A stretch of DNA of 64,000 bases from Clostridium transplantifaecale (GTDB lineage Bacteria; Bacillota; Clostridia; Lachnospirales; Lachnospiraceae). Under the pieces are notes generated by a model. It worked only from the letters and a program-made list of their open reading frames with translations, ran no database searches and was not told the origin of the DNA. The DNA lies in the NCBI RefSeq assembly GCF_900626075.1, contig NZ_UYZY01000003.1, forward strand, positions 372,001 to 436,000, given 5' to 3'. The translations under genes were made by a program, and so were the position numbers. Positions 44,689 to 53,037 of the stretch are shown piece after piece (position 1 is the stretch's first letter; each line of letters opens with the position of its first letter).

Positions 44689-45813
44689 ATGGAAAATGTA
44701 TTTGTGGGCGGATTTGCCCGTACACCAATTGGTAAACTTGATGGAAACTTAAAAACATTAACTGCGGAAGCGCTCGCTGTCGAAGCAATACGTGCTGTAT
44801 TGTCAGAAACAGGGCTATCTTCAGATGAAATCGGCGAGGTAATCATTGGCAATGCCAAACAGACCAGTACGCACTCCAACCTGGGCAGGTATGTCACTTT
44901 GGCTGCGGACCTTCCGGTAAAAACGCCGGCTTATACAGTACAGAGGCAGGACGCTTCTGGAATGCAGGCTATAATAAATGGATACGCTAAAGTAAAGTCA
45001 GGAAATGCAAGTATCATTCTTGCTGGCGGAACGGAAAGCATGTCTCAGATTCCTTATGAAATTTTAAATGCGCGGTATGAATTTGCCCCGGATAAAATCG
45101 TAATGCATCCAATTGAGGCAATGATTACCGGCGGCCTGCCCAGGGAGAAATACGGGATCGTTACCCTCGAAGCTATTAATAAAGCAATGGGTGAAAAATA
45201 TGCAATTACCGAAGAGGAGCAAAAGGAGTTCGTTCAATTAAGCCAAAGAAAGGCAGCAGAATCACCCCTAAAAGAGAGCATTACTTCTATACAGGTAAAA
45301 CTAAAGAAAATGACATTAGATATAACCCGGGATGATATTTATGACAGAATCGAGATGAAAGCCTTGCCTGCTGATGCTGCAGCAGTATGTTTGTTAATGA
45401 GTAAATCTGCGCTGGATGATAATAACCTTAAGCCGATTGCGGAAATTGTATCAATTGGGACTTCTGCTGGTGATCCATTAGGGGAAGGGCTCTTGGGAAC
45501 TGCCGCGGCTAAAAAAGCATTAAATAAAGCTGGAAAATCGATTGAGAATGTAGACTTCATTGAGGTTAATGAAATAACCGCAGCACAGGTTCTTGCAACG
45601 GCACAAAGTCTCGGAATTTCAAAGTCAGATGTTGAAACAAAAGTAAATGTTCATGGAGGCGCATTGGCAACTGGCAATCCATGGGGCGCAGCTGGCGCAA
45701 TTCTTTTGGAGCGGCTTATTTCCAGCCTGAAAAAAGCAGACAAGGAGTGGGGATTAGCACTCTGCGGAGCCGCCGGCGGCCAGGCAATTGCTGTTGTAGT
45801 AAGAATTGTGTAG
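44689..45813 (+). CDS. Thiolase-like protein lacking catalytic Cys and His
   Basis: 374 residues, RBS TTAGGAGAAAACC. Clearly thiolase fold (FVGGFARTPIGKLDG, ILAGGTESMSQ), but the nucleophile region reads QRQDASGMQA with Asp88 in place of Cys, NEAFA is NEITA, and the GHP-type His is Asn in TGNPWGAAGA. The distal Cys region survives as LCGAAGGQA. The loop domain is shortened. It should not be a working thiolase on its own. Tight coupling to the intact thiolase suggests a structural or substrate-binding partner subunit. The frame is intact and conserved-looking, so it is not a decaying pseudogene. Confidence 0.88.
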   Translation: MENVFVGGFARTPIGKLDGNLKTLTAEALAVEAIRAVLSETGLSSDEIGEVIIGNAKQTSTHSNLGRYVTLAADLPVKTPAYTVQRQDASGMQAIINGYAKVKSGNASIILAGGTESMSQIPYEILNARYEFAPDKIVMHPIEAMITGGLPREKYGIVTLEAINKAMGEKYAITEEEQKEFVQLSQRKAAESPLKESITSIQVKLKKMTLDITRDDIYDRIEMKALPADAAAVCLLMSKSALDDNNLKPIAEIVSIGTSAGDPLGEGLLGTAAAKKALNKAGKSIENVDFIEVNEITAAQVLATAQSLGISKSDVETKVNVHGGALATGNPWGAAGAILLERLISSLKKADKEWGLALCGAAGGQAIAVVVRIV

Positions 45814-45848
45814 GAAATGCGAATCATATTGTGAGAGGTCAGATTGCA

Positions 45849-47057
45849 ATGAAGAAACCAATGGAAGGAATTATTGTCATAGAATTGGCAAACTATGTGG
45901 CAGGACCGGTTGTCGGCAGAATGTTGGCAGACATGGGGGCCAGGGTCATCAAGATAGAAGGAAGAGGCGGTGATGCCTGGCGGAAAACTTCGGCCAGCAA
46001 TACACAGACAGATTGGGACGAAAATCCTTTGTTCGACCTTTTCAATATCGGTAAAGAATCGCTCAGTTTAAATCTCAAAACAGAAGAAGGCAAGGGAATC
46101 TTTTTCGAGTTGCTGGAAGAAGCCGACATTTTGATAACTAATACTCGTCAGAATTCACTGATGAAGCTTGGAGTGGATTACGATTCTATAAAGGAGCGCT
46201 ACCCCTGTTTGATTTATGCGACGTTGACCGGATATGGCTACAATGGGCCAGATTGCAATGCCCCCGGCTTTGACAACACTGCGTTCTGGTCACGCTCGGG
46301 TTTCAGCGCAGACATGACAATCGGCGGATCGGAAAGTTATCCGGTCAACAGCCGTTTTGGGATGGGTGATACCATCGCGGGGACCACGCTATTCGGAGCG
46401 GTCATGGCGGCTTTATACAAAAGAGAAAGGACCGGCCAGGGTGAATTTGTGACCACGTCCCTGTTCAATGCAGGGATATGGGCTTTCGGTGGCGGTATCG
46501 TTATGGCTGAAAAGCCGTATGAACACCGTTTCCCTGAGACTCGCAACATGGGAATCCCAATGAATCTGGTCTATCGCTGTGCGGACGATGAATGGATCCG
46601 CTGCACCATATTTGAATTTGAACGCTATGCTAATAAATTTTTTGACGCGCTGGCTGTGCGTCAGGAAATGGAAGACCTGGGAGTTACATCGCTGAACTTC
46701 AGCATGGAAAAGGCGGCGGACGTCGTGCCACTCTTTGAGGAGAAATTCCTTGAAAAAACGTCCACAGAATGGATAAAACTCTTCGCTGAACTGGACATTG
46801 TCTGCGGTAAGCTAAATCATTTTCGTGATGTTCTGACGGATGAGCAGGCTTGGGCGAATGGCTATCTGCAGAAATATCACTGCACCAATGGTGCGGAACG
46901 TATCCTTCCTTCCTGTCCGGTGCGTTTCGGTGAGGGCGGTGCATTTCCTGTGGGTGAACCGGTTACGTACGGCGCCAGCAACGAGGTTATTCTGCAGCAA
47001 CTTGGTTACACATCGGAACAGATCGGAGAATTTTTGATGAAAGGTGTGCTGGGTTAA
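45849..47057 (+). CDS. Class III (CaiB/BaiF) CoA-transferase
   Basis: 402 residues from the ATG at 45849; the longer upstream frame overlaps the thiolase-like gene and is not family-like. The ribosome site is weak (GAGAGGTCAG). N-terminal GIIVIELANYVAGPVVGRMLADMGA is here noted as IELANYVAGPVVGRMLADMG. NLKTEEGKGIFFELL and catalytic Asp174 in RFGMGDTIAGTT follow. It resembles FldA- and BbsEF-type enzymes that move CoA from succinyl-, acetyl- or aryl-CoA to an organic acid. Here it would activate the GRE product (or substrate), probably from an end-product CoA ester so that no ATP is spent. One gene only, so presumably homodimeric. Confidence 0.92.
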   Translation: MKKPMEGIIVIELANYVAGPVVGRMLADMGARVIKIEGRGGDAWRKTSASNTQTDWDENPLFDLFNIGKESLSLNLKTEEGKGIFFELLEEADILITNTRQNSLMKLGVDYDSIKERYPCLIYATLTGYGYNGPDCNAPGFDNTAFWSRSGFSADMTIGGSESYPVNSRFGMGDTIAGTTLFGAVMAALYKRERTGQGEFVTTSLFNAGIWAFGGGIVMAEKPYEHRFPETRNMGIPMNLVYRCADDEWIRCTIFEFERYANKFFDALAVRQEMEDLGVTSLNFSMEKAADVVPLFEEKFLEKTSTEWIKLFAELDIVCGKLNHFRDVLTDEQAWANGYLQKYHCTNGAERILPSCPVRFGEGGAFPVGEPVTYGASNEVILQQLGYTSEQIGEFLMKGVLG

Positions 47058-47138
47058 AATAGATAATGAAGTTCCGGGGCAGCAAGGCACCTCATTCAGC
47101 AACTATCTTTTTTGTCAGGAAGGATAAAGAAAAATATT

Positions 47139-47996
47139 ATGAGCGAGAATAAAAAATGCGCCGTTGTTGGCGGCGGCACTATGGGCCGGCAGATTGGTTT
47201 AAACGCGGCCATTCATGGCTATATGACCACGGTCTGTGAGACCGTGCCGGCTGTGCGGGAAAATTTTCTGAAGTGGGAAGAGGAGTATCTGGCGGGACGG
47301 GTTACCAAGGGCAGAATGACACCCGAACAGGTCGACGGCATCAAATCCCGACTTTTGGTGACGGATGATCTAAAGACCGCAGTAAAAAATGCCGATATCA
47401 TCATTGAATCTATCATTGAGGATCGTGAGGCAAAGACAACCGTATTGCAGCAGATAAGCAAGTTGGCTCCAACGGACGCGATAATTGGGACTAACTCTAG
47501 TTACATGGTTTCTTCCTTATTCAAGGACGTTGTGAGTAATCCGGAACGCCTGACGAATTTGCATTTTTTTGCCCCGGTACTTGCGATGAAATTGGTCGAG
47601 GTCGTAAAGGGCGAGCATGTTTCAGATGTAACCATAGAAAAGGCAATGGACTTCTGTCGTGCGGTGGATAAGACACCGGTGCTGGTGCAAAAAGAGGAGG
47701 ACGGCTTTATTGTCAATAATATTCTGAAGGTAATCAAGGAAGAAGCATACCGCCTGATTAATTCCGGTGTCTGCTCCATAAAGGATTTGGATACGGCTGT
47801 AAAACTTGGGCTGGGTCACCCGCTGGGCCCGTTTGAATTGGACGACCTCAGTGGAATCGATGTCCGATATCATGTTCTGAAGCGTCGCCTGGAAGAAAAC
47901 AGCATCAAGTCTGAAGGATATGAGATGATCGAAAAACTGTACAGGGAAGGCCGATACGGGAAGAAGACTGGCCATGGCTTTTACGATTATAGGTAA
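47139..47996 (+). CDS. 3-hydroxyacyl-CoA dehydrogenase
   Basis: 285 residues from the ATG at 47139; an in-frame TTG nine codons earlier is less likely, although the spacing from AGGAAGG is long. NAD-binding VVGGGTMGRQIG, catalytic Ser in GTNSSYM, His in NLHFFAPVLAMKLVEVV with the paired Glu, and Asn in GFIVNNIL are all kept. C-terminal domain ends YGKKTGHGFYDYR. It oxidises a (3S)-hydroxyacyl-CoA to the 3-oxo form with NAD+, feeding the thiolase. Last gene of the cluster; an 80 bp gap separates it from the CoA-transferase. Confidence 0.93.
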   Translation: MSENKKCAVVGGGTMGRQIGLNAAIHGYMTTVCETVPAVRENFLKWEEEYLAGRVTKGRMTPEQVDGIKSRLLVTDDLKTAVKNADIIIESIIEDREAKTTVLQQISKLAPTDAIIGTNSSYMVSSLFKDVVSNPERLTNLHFFAPVLAMKLVEVVKGEHVSDVTIEKAMDFCRAVDKTPVLVQKEEDGFIVNNILKVIKEEAYRLINSGVCSIKDLDTAVKLGLGHPLGPFELDDLSGIDVRYHVLKRRLEENSIKSEGYEMIEKLYREGRYGKKTGHGFYDYR

Positions 47997-48612
47997 GCCA
48001 TTTAAATTCTAGTGAACCCGGGAGATACCCCCAATATGCTCCTTATGTGATAGACCTTTAAGTATTCTAGGTATCTAATATATAGGGAGCATACAAAACC
48101 AGACTATTTCGCGGTTTATCAAAATGGACCTGAAGAGATTGGAAGCCTTGATTTTTTAGATGCGAACTGAACGCTTTCTGTTGCGCCACAGGGTAATAAC
48201 GAAAACTGTAAATTCAGTTTTCACTGAAGCTATTATACCACTAGCCATGAAAATTGCACAAATTAATGGTCCGATGTTTGACATACGCATGAATCCTCAT
48301 CCTTCTCTAATTATATTTTTTCCGTTTTAAACTTTAATAATCTCATCTATAAACGAACCGGATGAAATGCCAACATAGAATCTTTCCTTTCCTCAAGGAC
48401 ATCTTCTGTCCCCTTAATTCCCATTTACATCAATAACATAGGAGTAGATCTACTCTTTTTTTCTTAATTTATTTACTCTTGTGTTTCTTGTGAGTTGACG
48501 GTAACATCCGTTGAACTGACCGAAATATGATGATATAATGACTTACAGAATGCCGGAAAATGTGAGTGTACGGTGAAAGATTAAAAATACTAGTAGAAGA
48601 CGGGAATTGGAA
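47997..48612. other. AT-rich intergenic region after the GRE cluster, with a long palindrome
   Basis: No gene is recognised in about 615 bp. A palindrome at 48035-48093 (TATGCTCC...GGGAGCATA, inner GATAGACC / GGTATC) could be the cluster terminator. On the minus strand GGTATAATAG near 48230 resembles a -10 box, followed by a small AACTGAATTTACAGTTTT hairpin, but no frame follows. GC rises again in the next gene, so this looks like the right edge of the island. Confidence 0.5.
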
Positions 48613-50856
48613 ATGAAAGAGCGTGACAGGAAAATTAAAAACAGAATGTACCGGCTATATGCCGCTCTGCTGGCGGCAACGGTCGCGGTGGGGCTTTTGT
48701 GTATGCTTTTAGTATCGCAGAGCAACCGGGTTGTGTCAGCGGAGGCGAAACGTTATCTGTCGGAATTATCGCAGCAGACAACGAATAAGGTGGACTCGGG
48801 AATCAGGAATGAACTCGATATTCTCCAGAATGTCAGCATTACGCTGACGGCATTTGACAAGGATCCGGAGGAGAACGGCGAATACTTTCACCTTCTGACG
48901 GAGAAGAGCCCGTTTGACTGGATTGGATATGTGGATCTGGAAGGGACGCTTTATGACAATTATATAGAGGACGTAAGGAATGTCAGCAGTTTTACCGTAA
49001 TCCGGAATGCCTTGAACGGCATATCCGGAGTCAGTTCAGAGCTTACTTCGGTTTATGATGAAAGACGGGGAGCGTTGTATGCCGTCCCGTTTTACATGGA
49101 AGGCGAACTGGTGGGAGCCGTGGCGGGCTGGATTCCCACGGAGACAATGGTGCTTCTGCTGGATACGGATACGTTTAAGGGATATGGATACTCGCATATT
49201 GTCACAATGACCGGTGATTTTATTCTGCATTCAAGCAACGCCAATGTGGTGGTAGAAGGAAAGAACTACTTTGAAACACTGGAATCCATGAATGCAGAAT
49301 ACAACAGAGATGAGCTGAGCCGCGTCAGGGCGGACATGCTGGGGAAGAAGAGCGGGGCGTTTGAGTTTACCGTTTCCGGGGAAAAGCGAATGATGCACTA
49401 TGTGCCATTAGCCGAAGGGGATTGGTATCTGTTATCGCTCGTCTCTCCGTCCGTCTATATGAGCCGCATCAACCAGCTCAAGTATTTTGCCCTTGGCAAC
49501 AGTATCTGTATCGTTTCCTTGTTTCTGGCGCTGATTATTTATATACTGTGGACAAAACGGCGCGAGGTGTCGGAGATCACCCAGGTGGACCCTGTCACGG
49601 GCGGTTTTACGGCCCTGCGTTTTGAAAAAGAAGTGAACCAGATTAAAAGGGGCGGTCAGGCGTTTGCATTTATTACACTGGATATCAGGCGGTTTAAACT
49701 GATTAATGATTCCTACGGTAAAGACGACGGAAACCGGGTATTGAAGCATGTCCACGATGTGCTCTCCTCCCAGCTTAAAGCGGGAGAGTGTGTATCGCGT
49801 ATTGAGTCGGATATCTTTAATCTCGTCATCAGGGAGACGGAGCAGGAAGAGATAAGGAAACGAATGAAACATATCGTAGATGAAATCAATTCGTTTAATG
49901 AAGGACAGCTGATCCCATATTATCTTCAAATCAACTGCGGAGTTTACCTGGTTACCGACCGTTCCGAGGATGTCATCACGATACGCGACCGGGCTAATGT
50001 GGCGCGGAAGGGGAGCAGGGAGGCGGGAGACCATCTTCTGAACTGCATGTTCTACACGGATATGGAACGCCGGAAGCTGCATCAGGAGATAGAGATGGAA
50101 AATACGATGGAAGTCGCCATGAAAAACGGTGAATTCCAGGTTTACCTCCAGCCCAAAGTCAGCCTGACAACGAGAAAGACGAGCGGAGCAGAGGCGCTTG
50201 TGCGATGGAATGTGCCGGGAAGGGGAATTGTGCCGCCCGGAGAATTTATCTCTTTGTTTGAGAGGAATGGGTTTATTGTAAAAATCGATCAGTATGTATT
50301 CGAGAAGACATGTGAGATGCTGCGCAGGTGGATGGATGAAGGAAGAGAGTTGGTTCCTATCTCGGTCAACCTTTCCAGAAGACACCTGGAAGATCCTGAT
50401 TTTCTGAAACCTTATATTGAAATCAGGGAACGTTACGGCGTACCGGCAAGATTCCTCGAGATTGAGCTTACGGAGGCCATGGTGTTTGAAAACCTGGGAC
50501 GTATCAAAGGCGCCATAGCGGAGATACACAAGGCTGGATTCCACTGCTCCATGGATGATTTCGGGAGCGGATATTCTTCACTGAATGTATTAAAAGAAGT
50601 ACCGATGGACAGCCTGAAAATGGACCGGGGATTTTTCGTCGGAGAGAACGGGCCGAGGGGCACCGATGTCGTAAAAGCGGTTATTGGACTGGCCAAAGGT
50701 CTGGGAATGACGGTGGTGGCCGAAGGAGTCGAGTCGGAAGATATGGTGGAGCTCCTTACCGGAGCGGGCTGCGATATGATACAGGGATATATTTTTGCAA
50801 AGCCGATGCCTGTCGCCGGGTTTGAGGAATATGTGGAACGCGGAGGCCGTGCTTAG
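48613..50856 (+). CDS. Membrane c-di-GMP phosphodiesterase: Cache sensor, degenerate GGDEF, EAL
   Basis: 747 residues from the ATG at 48613. Membrane helices at about 14-36 and 290-313 bracket a Cache-like extracytoplasmic sensor. The GGDEF domain reads SRIESDIFNLVI (ESDIF in place of GGDEF), so it cannot be an active cyclase. The EAL domain is complete: GAEALVRW, VNLSRR, ELTEAM, MDDFGSGYSS, KMDRGF, VAEGVES and QGYIFAKPM. It should hydrolyse c-di-GMP, with the GGDEF part perhaps as a GTP-sensing module. The gene faces the two-component pair downstream. Confidence 0.92.
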   Translation: MKERDRKIKNRMYRLYAALLAATVAVGLLCMLLVSQSNRVVSAEAKRYLSELSQQTTNKVDSGIRNELDILQNVSITLTAFDKDPEENGEYFHLLTEKSPFDWIGYVDLEGTLYDNYIEDVRNVSSFTVIRNALNGISGVSSELTSVYDERRGALYAVPFYMEGELVGAVAGWIPTETMVLLLDTDTFKGYGYSHIVTMTGDFILHSSNANVVVEGKNYFETLESMNAEYNRDELSRVRADMLGKKSGAFEFTVSGEKRMMHYVPLAEGDWYLLSLVSPSVYMSRINQLKYFALGNSICIVSLFLALIIYILWTKRREVSEITQVDPVTGGFTALRFEKEVNQIKRGGQAFAFITLDIRRFKLINDSYGKDDGNRVLKHVHDVLSSQLKAGECVSRIESDIFNLVIRETEQEEIRKRMKHIVDEINSFNEGQLIPYYLQINCGVYLVTDRSEDVITIRDRANVARKGSREAGDHLLNCMFYTDMERRKLHQEIEMENTMEVAMKNGEFQVYLQPKVSLTTRKTSGAEALVRWNVPGRGIVPPGEFISLFERNGFIVKIDQYVFEKTCEMLRRWMDEGRELVPISVNLSRRHLEDPDFLKPYIEIRERYGVPARFLEIELTEAMVFENLGRIKGAIAEIHKAGFHCSMDDFGSGYSSLNVLKEVPMDSLKMDRGFFVGENGPRGTDVVKAVIGLAKGLGMTVVAEGVESEDMVELLTGAGCDMIQGYIFAKPMPVAGFEEYVERGGRA

Positions 50857-50947
50857 GCTGTAACATGAATGTCACATTGCTTTGCTATGCTGTCGGTGCA
50901 CCCGGCAAAGGCCGGGAAAATTGAAAGAGTGAGGAGACTTACGGTAA

Positions 50948-51598
50948 ATGAGGATACTGATAGCGGAAGATGATCCGGATATGCAGAAGATTCTTACGAT
51001 GTACCTAAAAAAGGAAGGTTATGATGTGACGGCGGTTTCAGATGGAAAAGCGGCGCTCGGATACCTGATGGAACACAGGATGGATCTGGCTGTCCTGGAC
51101 TGGATGATGCCGAGGATGAGCGGCATTGATGTGTGCCGGGAGCTGCGGAACTATGGAATACCGGTAAAGGTGCTGATGCTGACCGCAAAGAGCGGATCCG
51201 AGGATGAGATTGCGGGACTCAGCGGAGGGGCTGACGAATACATCCACAAGCCCTTTGATCCGCGCATCCTGATGCTGAGGATTAAAAAGCTGTGCGGCCT
51301 GGAAAGCGTGCTCCGGTGTGCCCGCCTCTCACTGAACCAGGAAAACATGACGGTATCTCTGGACGGTGAGATGCTGAAGCTGACAAAGAAAGAATATGAA
51401 CTGCTCCGTTACCTGATGGCAAACAGGAAGATTATACTGTCGCGGGAAAAGCTGCTTCAACAGGTCTGGGGAATAGACTACGAAGGTGACGACAGAACCG
51501 TTGATACCCATATCAGGAGACTCAGAAGCAAGATAGGGGAGGGATTTATCACCACCCACGTCGGTCTCGGATATTCCCTGGAGGAGCCGAATGACTAA
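50948..51598 (+). CDS. OmpR family response regulator
   Basis: 216 residues. Receiver: AEDDPD, phospho-Asp in LAVLDWMMPRMSG, TAKSGSEDE, HKPFDP. Winged helix: VWGIDYEGDDRTVDTHIRRLRSK and wing VGLGYSLEEP. Overlaps the kinase gene by 8 bp. The kinase is followed by a terminator and then a secreted glycoside hydrolase-like gene that may be the target. Confidence 0.93.
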   Translation: MRILIAEDDPDMQKILTMYLKKEGYDVTAVSDGKAALGYLMEHRMDLAVLDWMMPRMSGIDVCRELRNYGIPVKVLMLTAKSGSEDEIAGLSGGADEYIHKPFDPRILMLRIKKLCGLESVLRCARLSLNQENMTVSLDGEMLKLTKKEYELLRYLMANRKIILSREKLLQQVWGIDYEGDDRTVDTHIRRLRSKIGEGFITTHVGLGYSLEEPND

Positions 51599-52949
51599 GC
51601 TGGCCAAAAAGTTTTTATTTAGTATTTCCCTGGTTCTGCTGGCCGTGATTGGAATATCGGTGGCGGTGAACAGCCGGTTCGTAAATCGCTATTACATCCA
51701 TCAGAAGAAAATACTGCTGGAGCAGATTGCGGATAAGCTGCTGGCCGGAAAGGAAGAGACGGAGGAGACGGTTGCATCGCTGGAAGAAACGTATGACGCC
51801 GTGATTGCAGTTGCGGATACTTCCGGTGATATCAATGAGGTAAACGAGGAACTGAAGTCTGCATTTCTTGAAAAGGGCCTCGGCCTTGCCAAATACTGGC
51901 TATGGGATCAGGACTATGAGAGAACTCTGAAGGAAGGGCGCTTTATGCGGATATACCGGCAGGAGCGCATGAATTACAGTCTGGCGGTGGAGTATGTGGA
52001 GCTGGGCGGACGTCTGGCCGGAATCGCCATTGTAATTCCCGATATGGAAGAAATGATTGCCTTGATTAACGTCTGTACGATGGTTATCTTTGGCGGCGCC
52101 CTGATTGTCATCATTCTTCTATGCGGATTTCTCGTTCGGAAGATCACAATTCCCCTTGCCGGGATGGAGAAATTTGCGAAGGAGATAGCCGGACAGAATT
52201 ACGGAAAGATAGAAGTACACACCGGGGATGAACTCGAAACTGTGGCGGAGAGTATGAACCAGATGAGCGCTGCAATCCGTGAGAACCTGAGAGGGCTGGA
52301 GGAAAAGAACCGCCAGATGGAGAGCCTCCTGAACAACGTTTCCCATGACCTGAAAACACCGGTCGCATTGATCAAAGCATATACTGCCGGAATCAGGGAC
52401 GGGATGGACGACGGCACCTTTCTGGATACAATTATCAGACAGAATGAGAGGATGGAAGATATCATAGAAAAACTCCTGTATCTGTCGAGGCTCAAATCCG
52501 GCGGGAAGGAGTCGGAGACCGTCGATGTGGGGAGCCTTATGGAAGAACAGCTGGAGGGACTCGCTATTGAACTCCGTAACAGGGGGCTGGCGGTCAAAAC
52601 CTCAAAAGAGGGATGTGCCGTAATACAGGGCGACCGCGGGGCGATCGGCTGCATGATTGAAAACCTGCTTACCAATGCCGTAAAATACGCTTCGGGAACT
52701 TTTGTTGAGGTAAGGCTGTTGGAAAAAAACGGCTCGCTCGTGTTCTCCGTGTCCAATGAGACGGAACAGGAATTTGACGATCCGGAGCAGCTCTGGGAAC
52801 CCTTCTATGTGGGGGAGGAGTCGAGGAACAAAAATATGTCGGGAACCGGGCTGGGACTTTCAATGGTCCGTTCTATTGCAGAAAAGTACGGTTACGGGTG
52901 CACCTGCCTGGCGGGAAAAGGAAAAATTGAATTTATCATTACATTTTAG
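51591..52949 (+). CDS. Sensor histidine kinase with HAMP domain
   Basis: 452 residues. Membrane helices at about 9-28 and 162-185 flank an extracytoplasmic domain of about 130 residues with no named fold seen. HAMP (KITIPLAGMEKFAKEIAGQ) is followed by the kinase core: NNVSHDLKTPVALIKAY with phospho-His, IENLLTNAVKYA, GTGLGLSMVRSIAEKYG. Forms a classical pair with the upstream regulator. The stop codon abuts the terminator stem. Confidence 0.93.
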   Translation: MTKLAKKFLFSISLVLLAVIGISVAVNSRFVNRYYIHQKKILLEQIADKLLAGKEETEETVASLEETYDAVIAVADTSGDINEVNEELKSAFLEKGLGLAKYWLWDQDYERTLKEGRFMRIYRQERMNYSLAVEYVELGGRLAGIAIVIPDMEEMIALINVCTMVIFGGALIVIILLCGFLVRKITIPLAGMEKFAKEIAGQNYGKIEVHTGDELETVAESMNQMSAAIRENLRGLEEKNRQMESLLNNVSHDLKTPVALIKAYTAGIRDGMDDGTFLDTIIRQNERMEDIIEKLLYLSRLKSGGKESETVDVGSLMEEQLEGLAIELRNRGLAVKTSKEGCAVIQGDRGAIGCMIENLLTNAVKYASGTFVEVRLLEKNGSLVFSVSNETEQEFDDPEQLWEPFYVGEESRNKNMSGTGLGLSMVRSIAEKYGYGCTCLAGKGKIEFIITF

Positions 52950-52971
52950 GCCGGGATTCCCGGCCTTTTTC
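52949..52971 (+). terminator. Terminator of the 51-53 kb two-component operon
   Basis: GGCCGGGA / TCCCGGCC stem directly after the stop codon, followed by TTTTT. Confidence 0.9.
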
Positions 52972-53037
52972 CATTGTCACACCCCTGTAACACCGTTCTG
53001 CTATACTTTCCTCACCACGTAAAAGGAGGACAATCAA

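Noticed and set aside
37239..47996. Complete bss/bbs toluene-type pathway
   Set aside because: No small BssB/C-like subunits, acyl-CoA dehydrogenase or enoyl-CoA hydratase genes are present, so only partial similarity is claimed.
49432..50544. 370-residue minus-strand frame opposite the EAL gene
   Set aside because: The plus-strand frame has all EAL motifs; the opposite frame has no domain.
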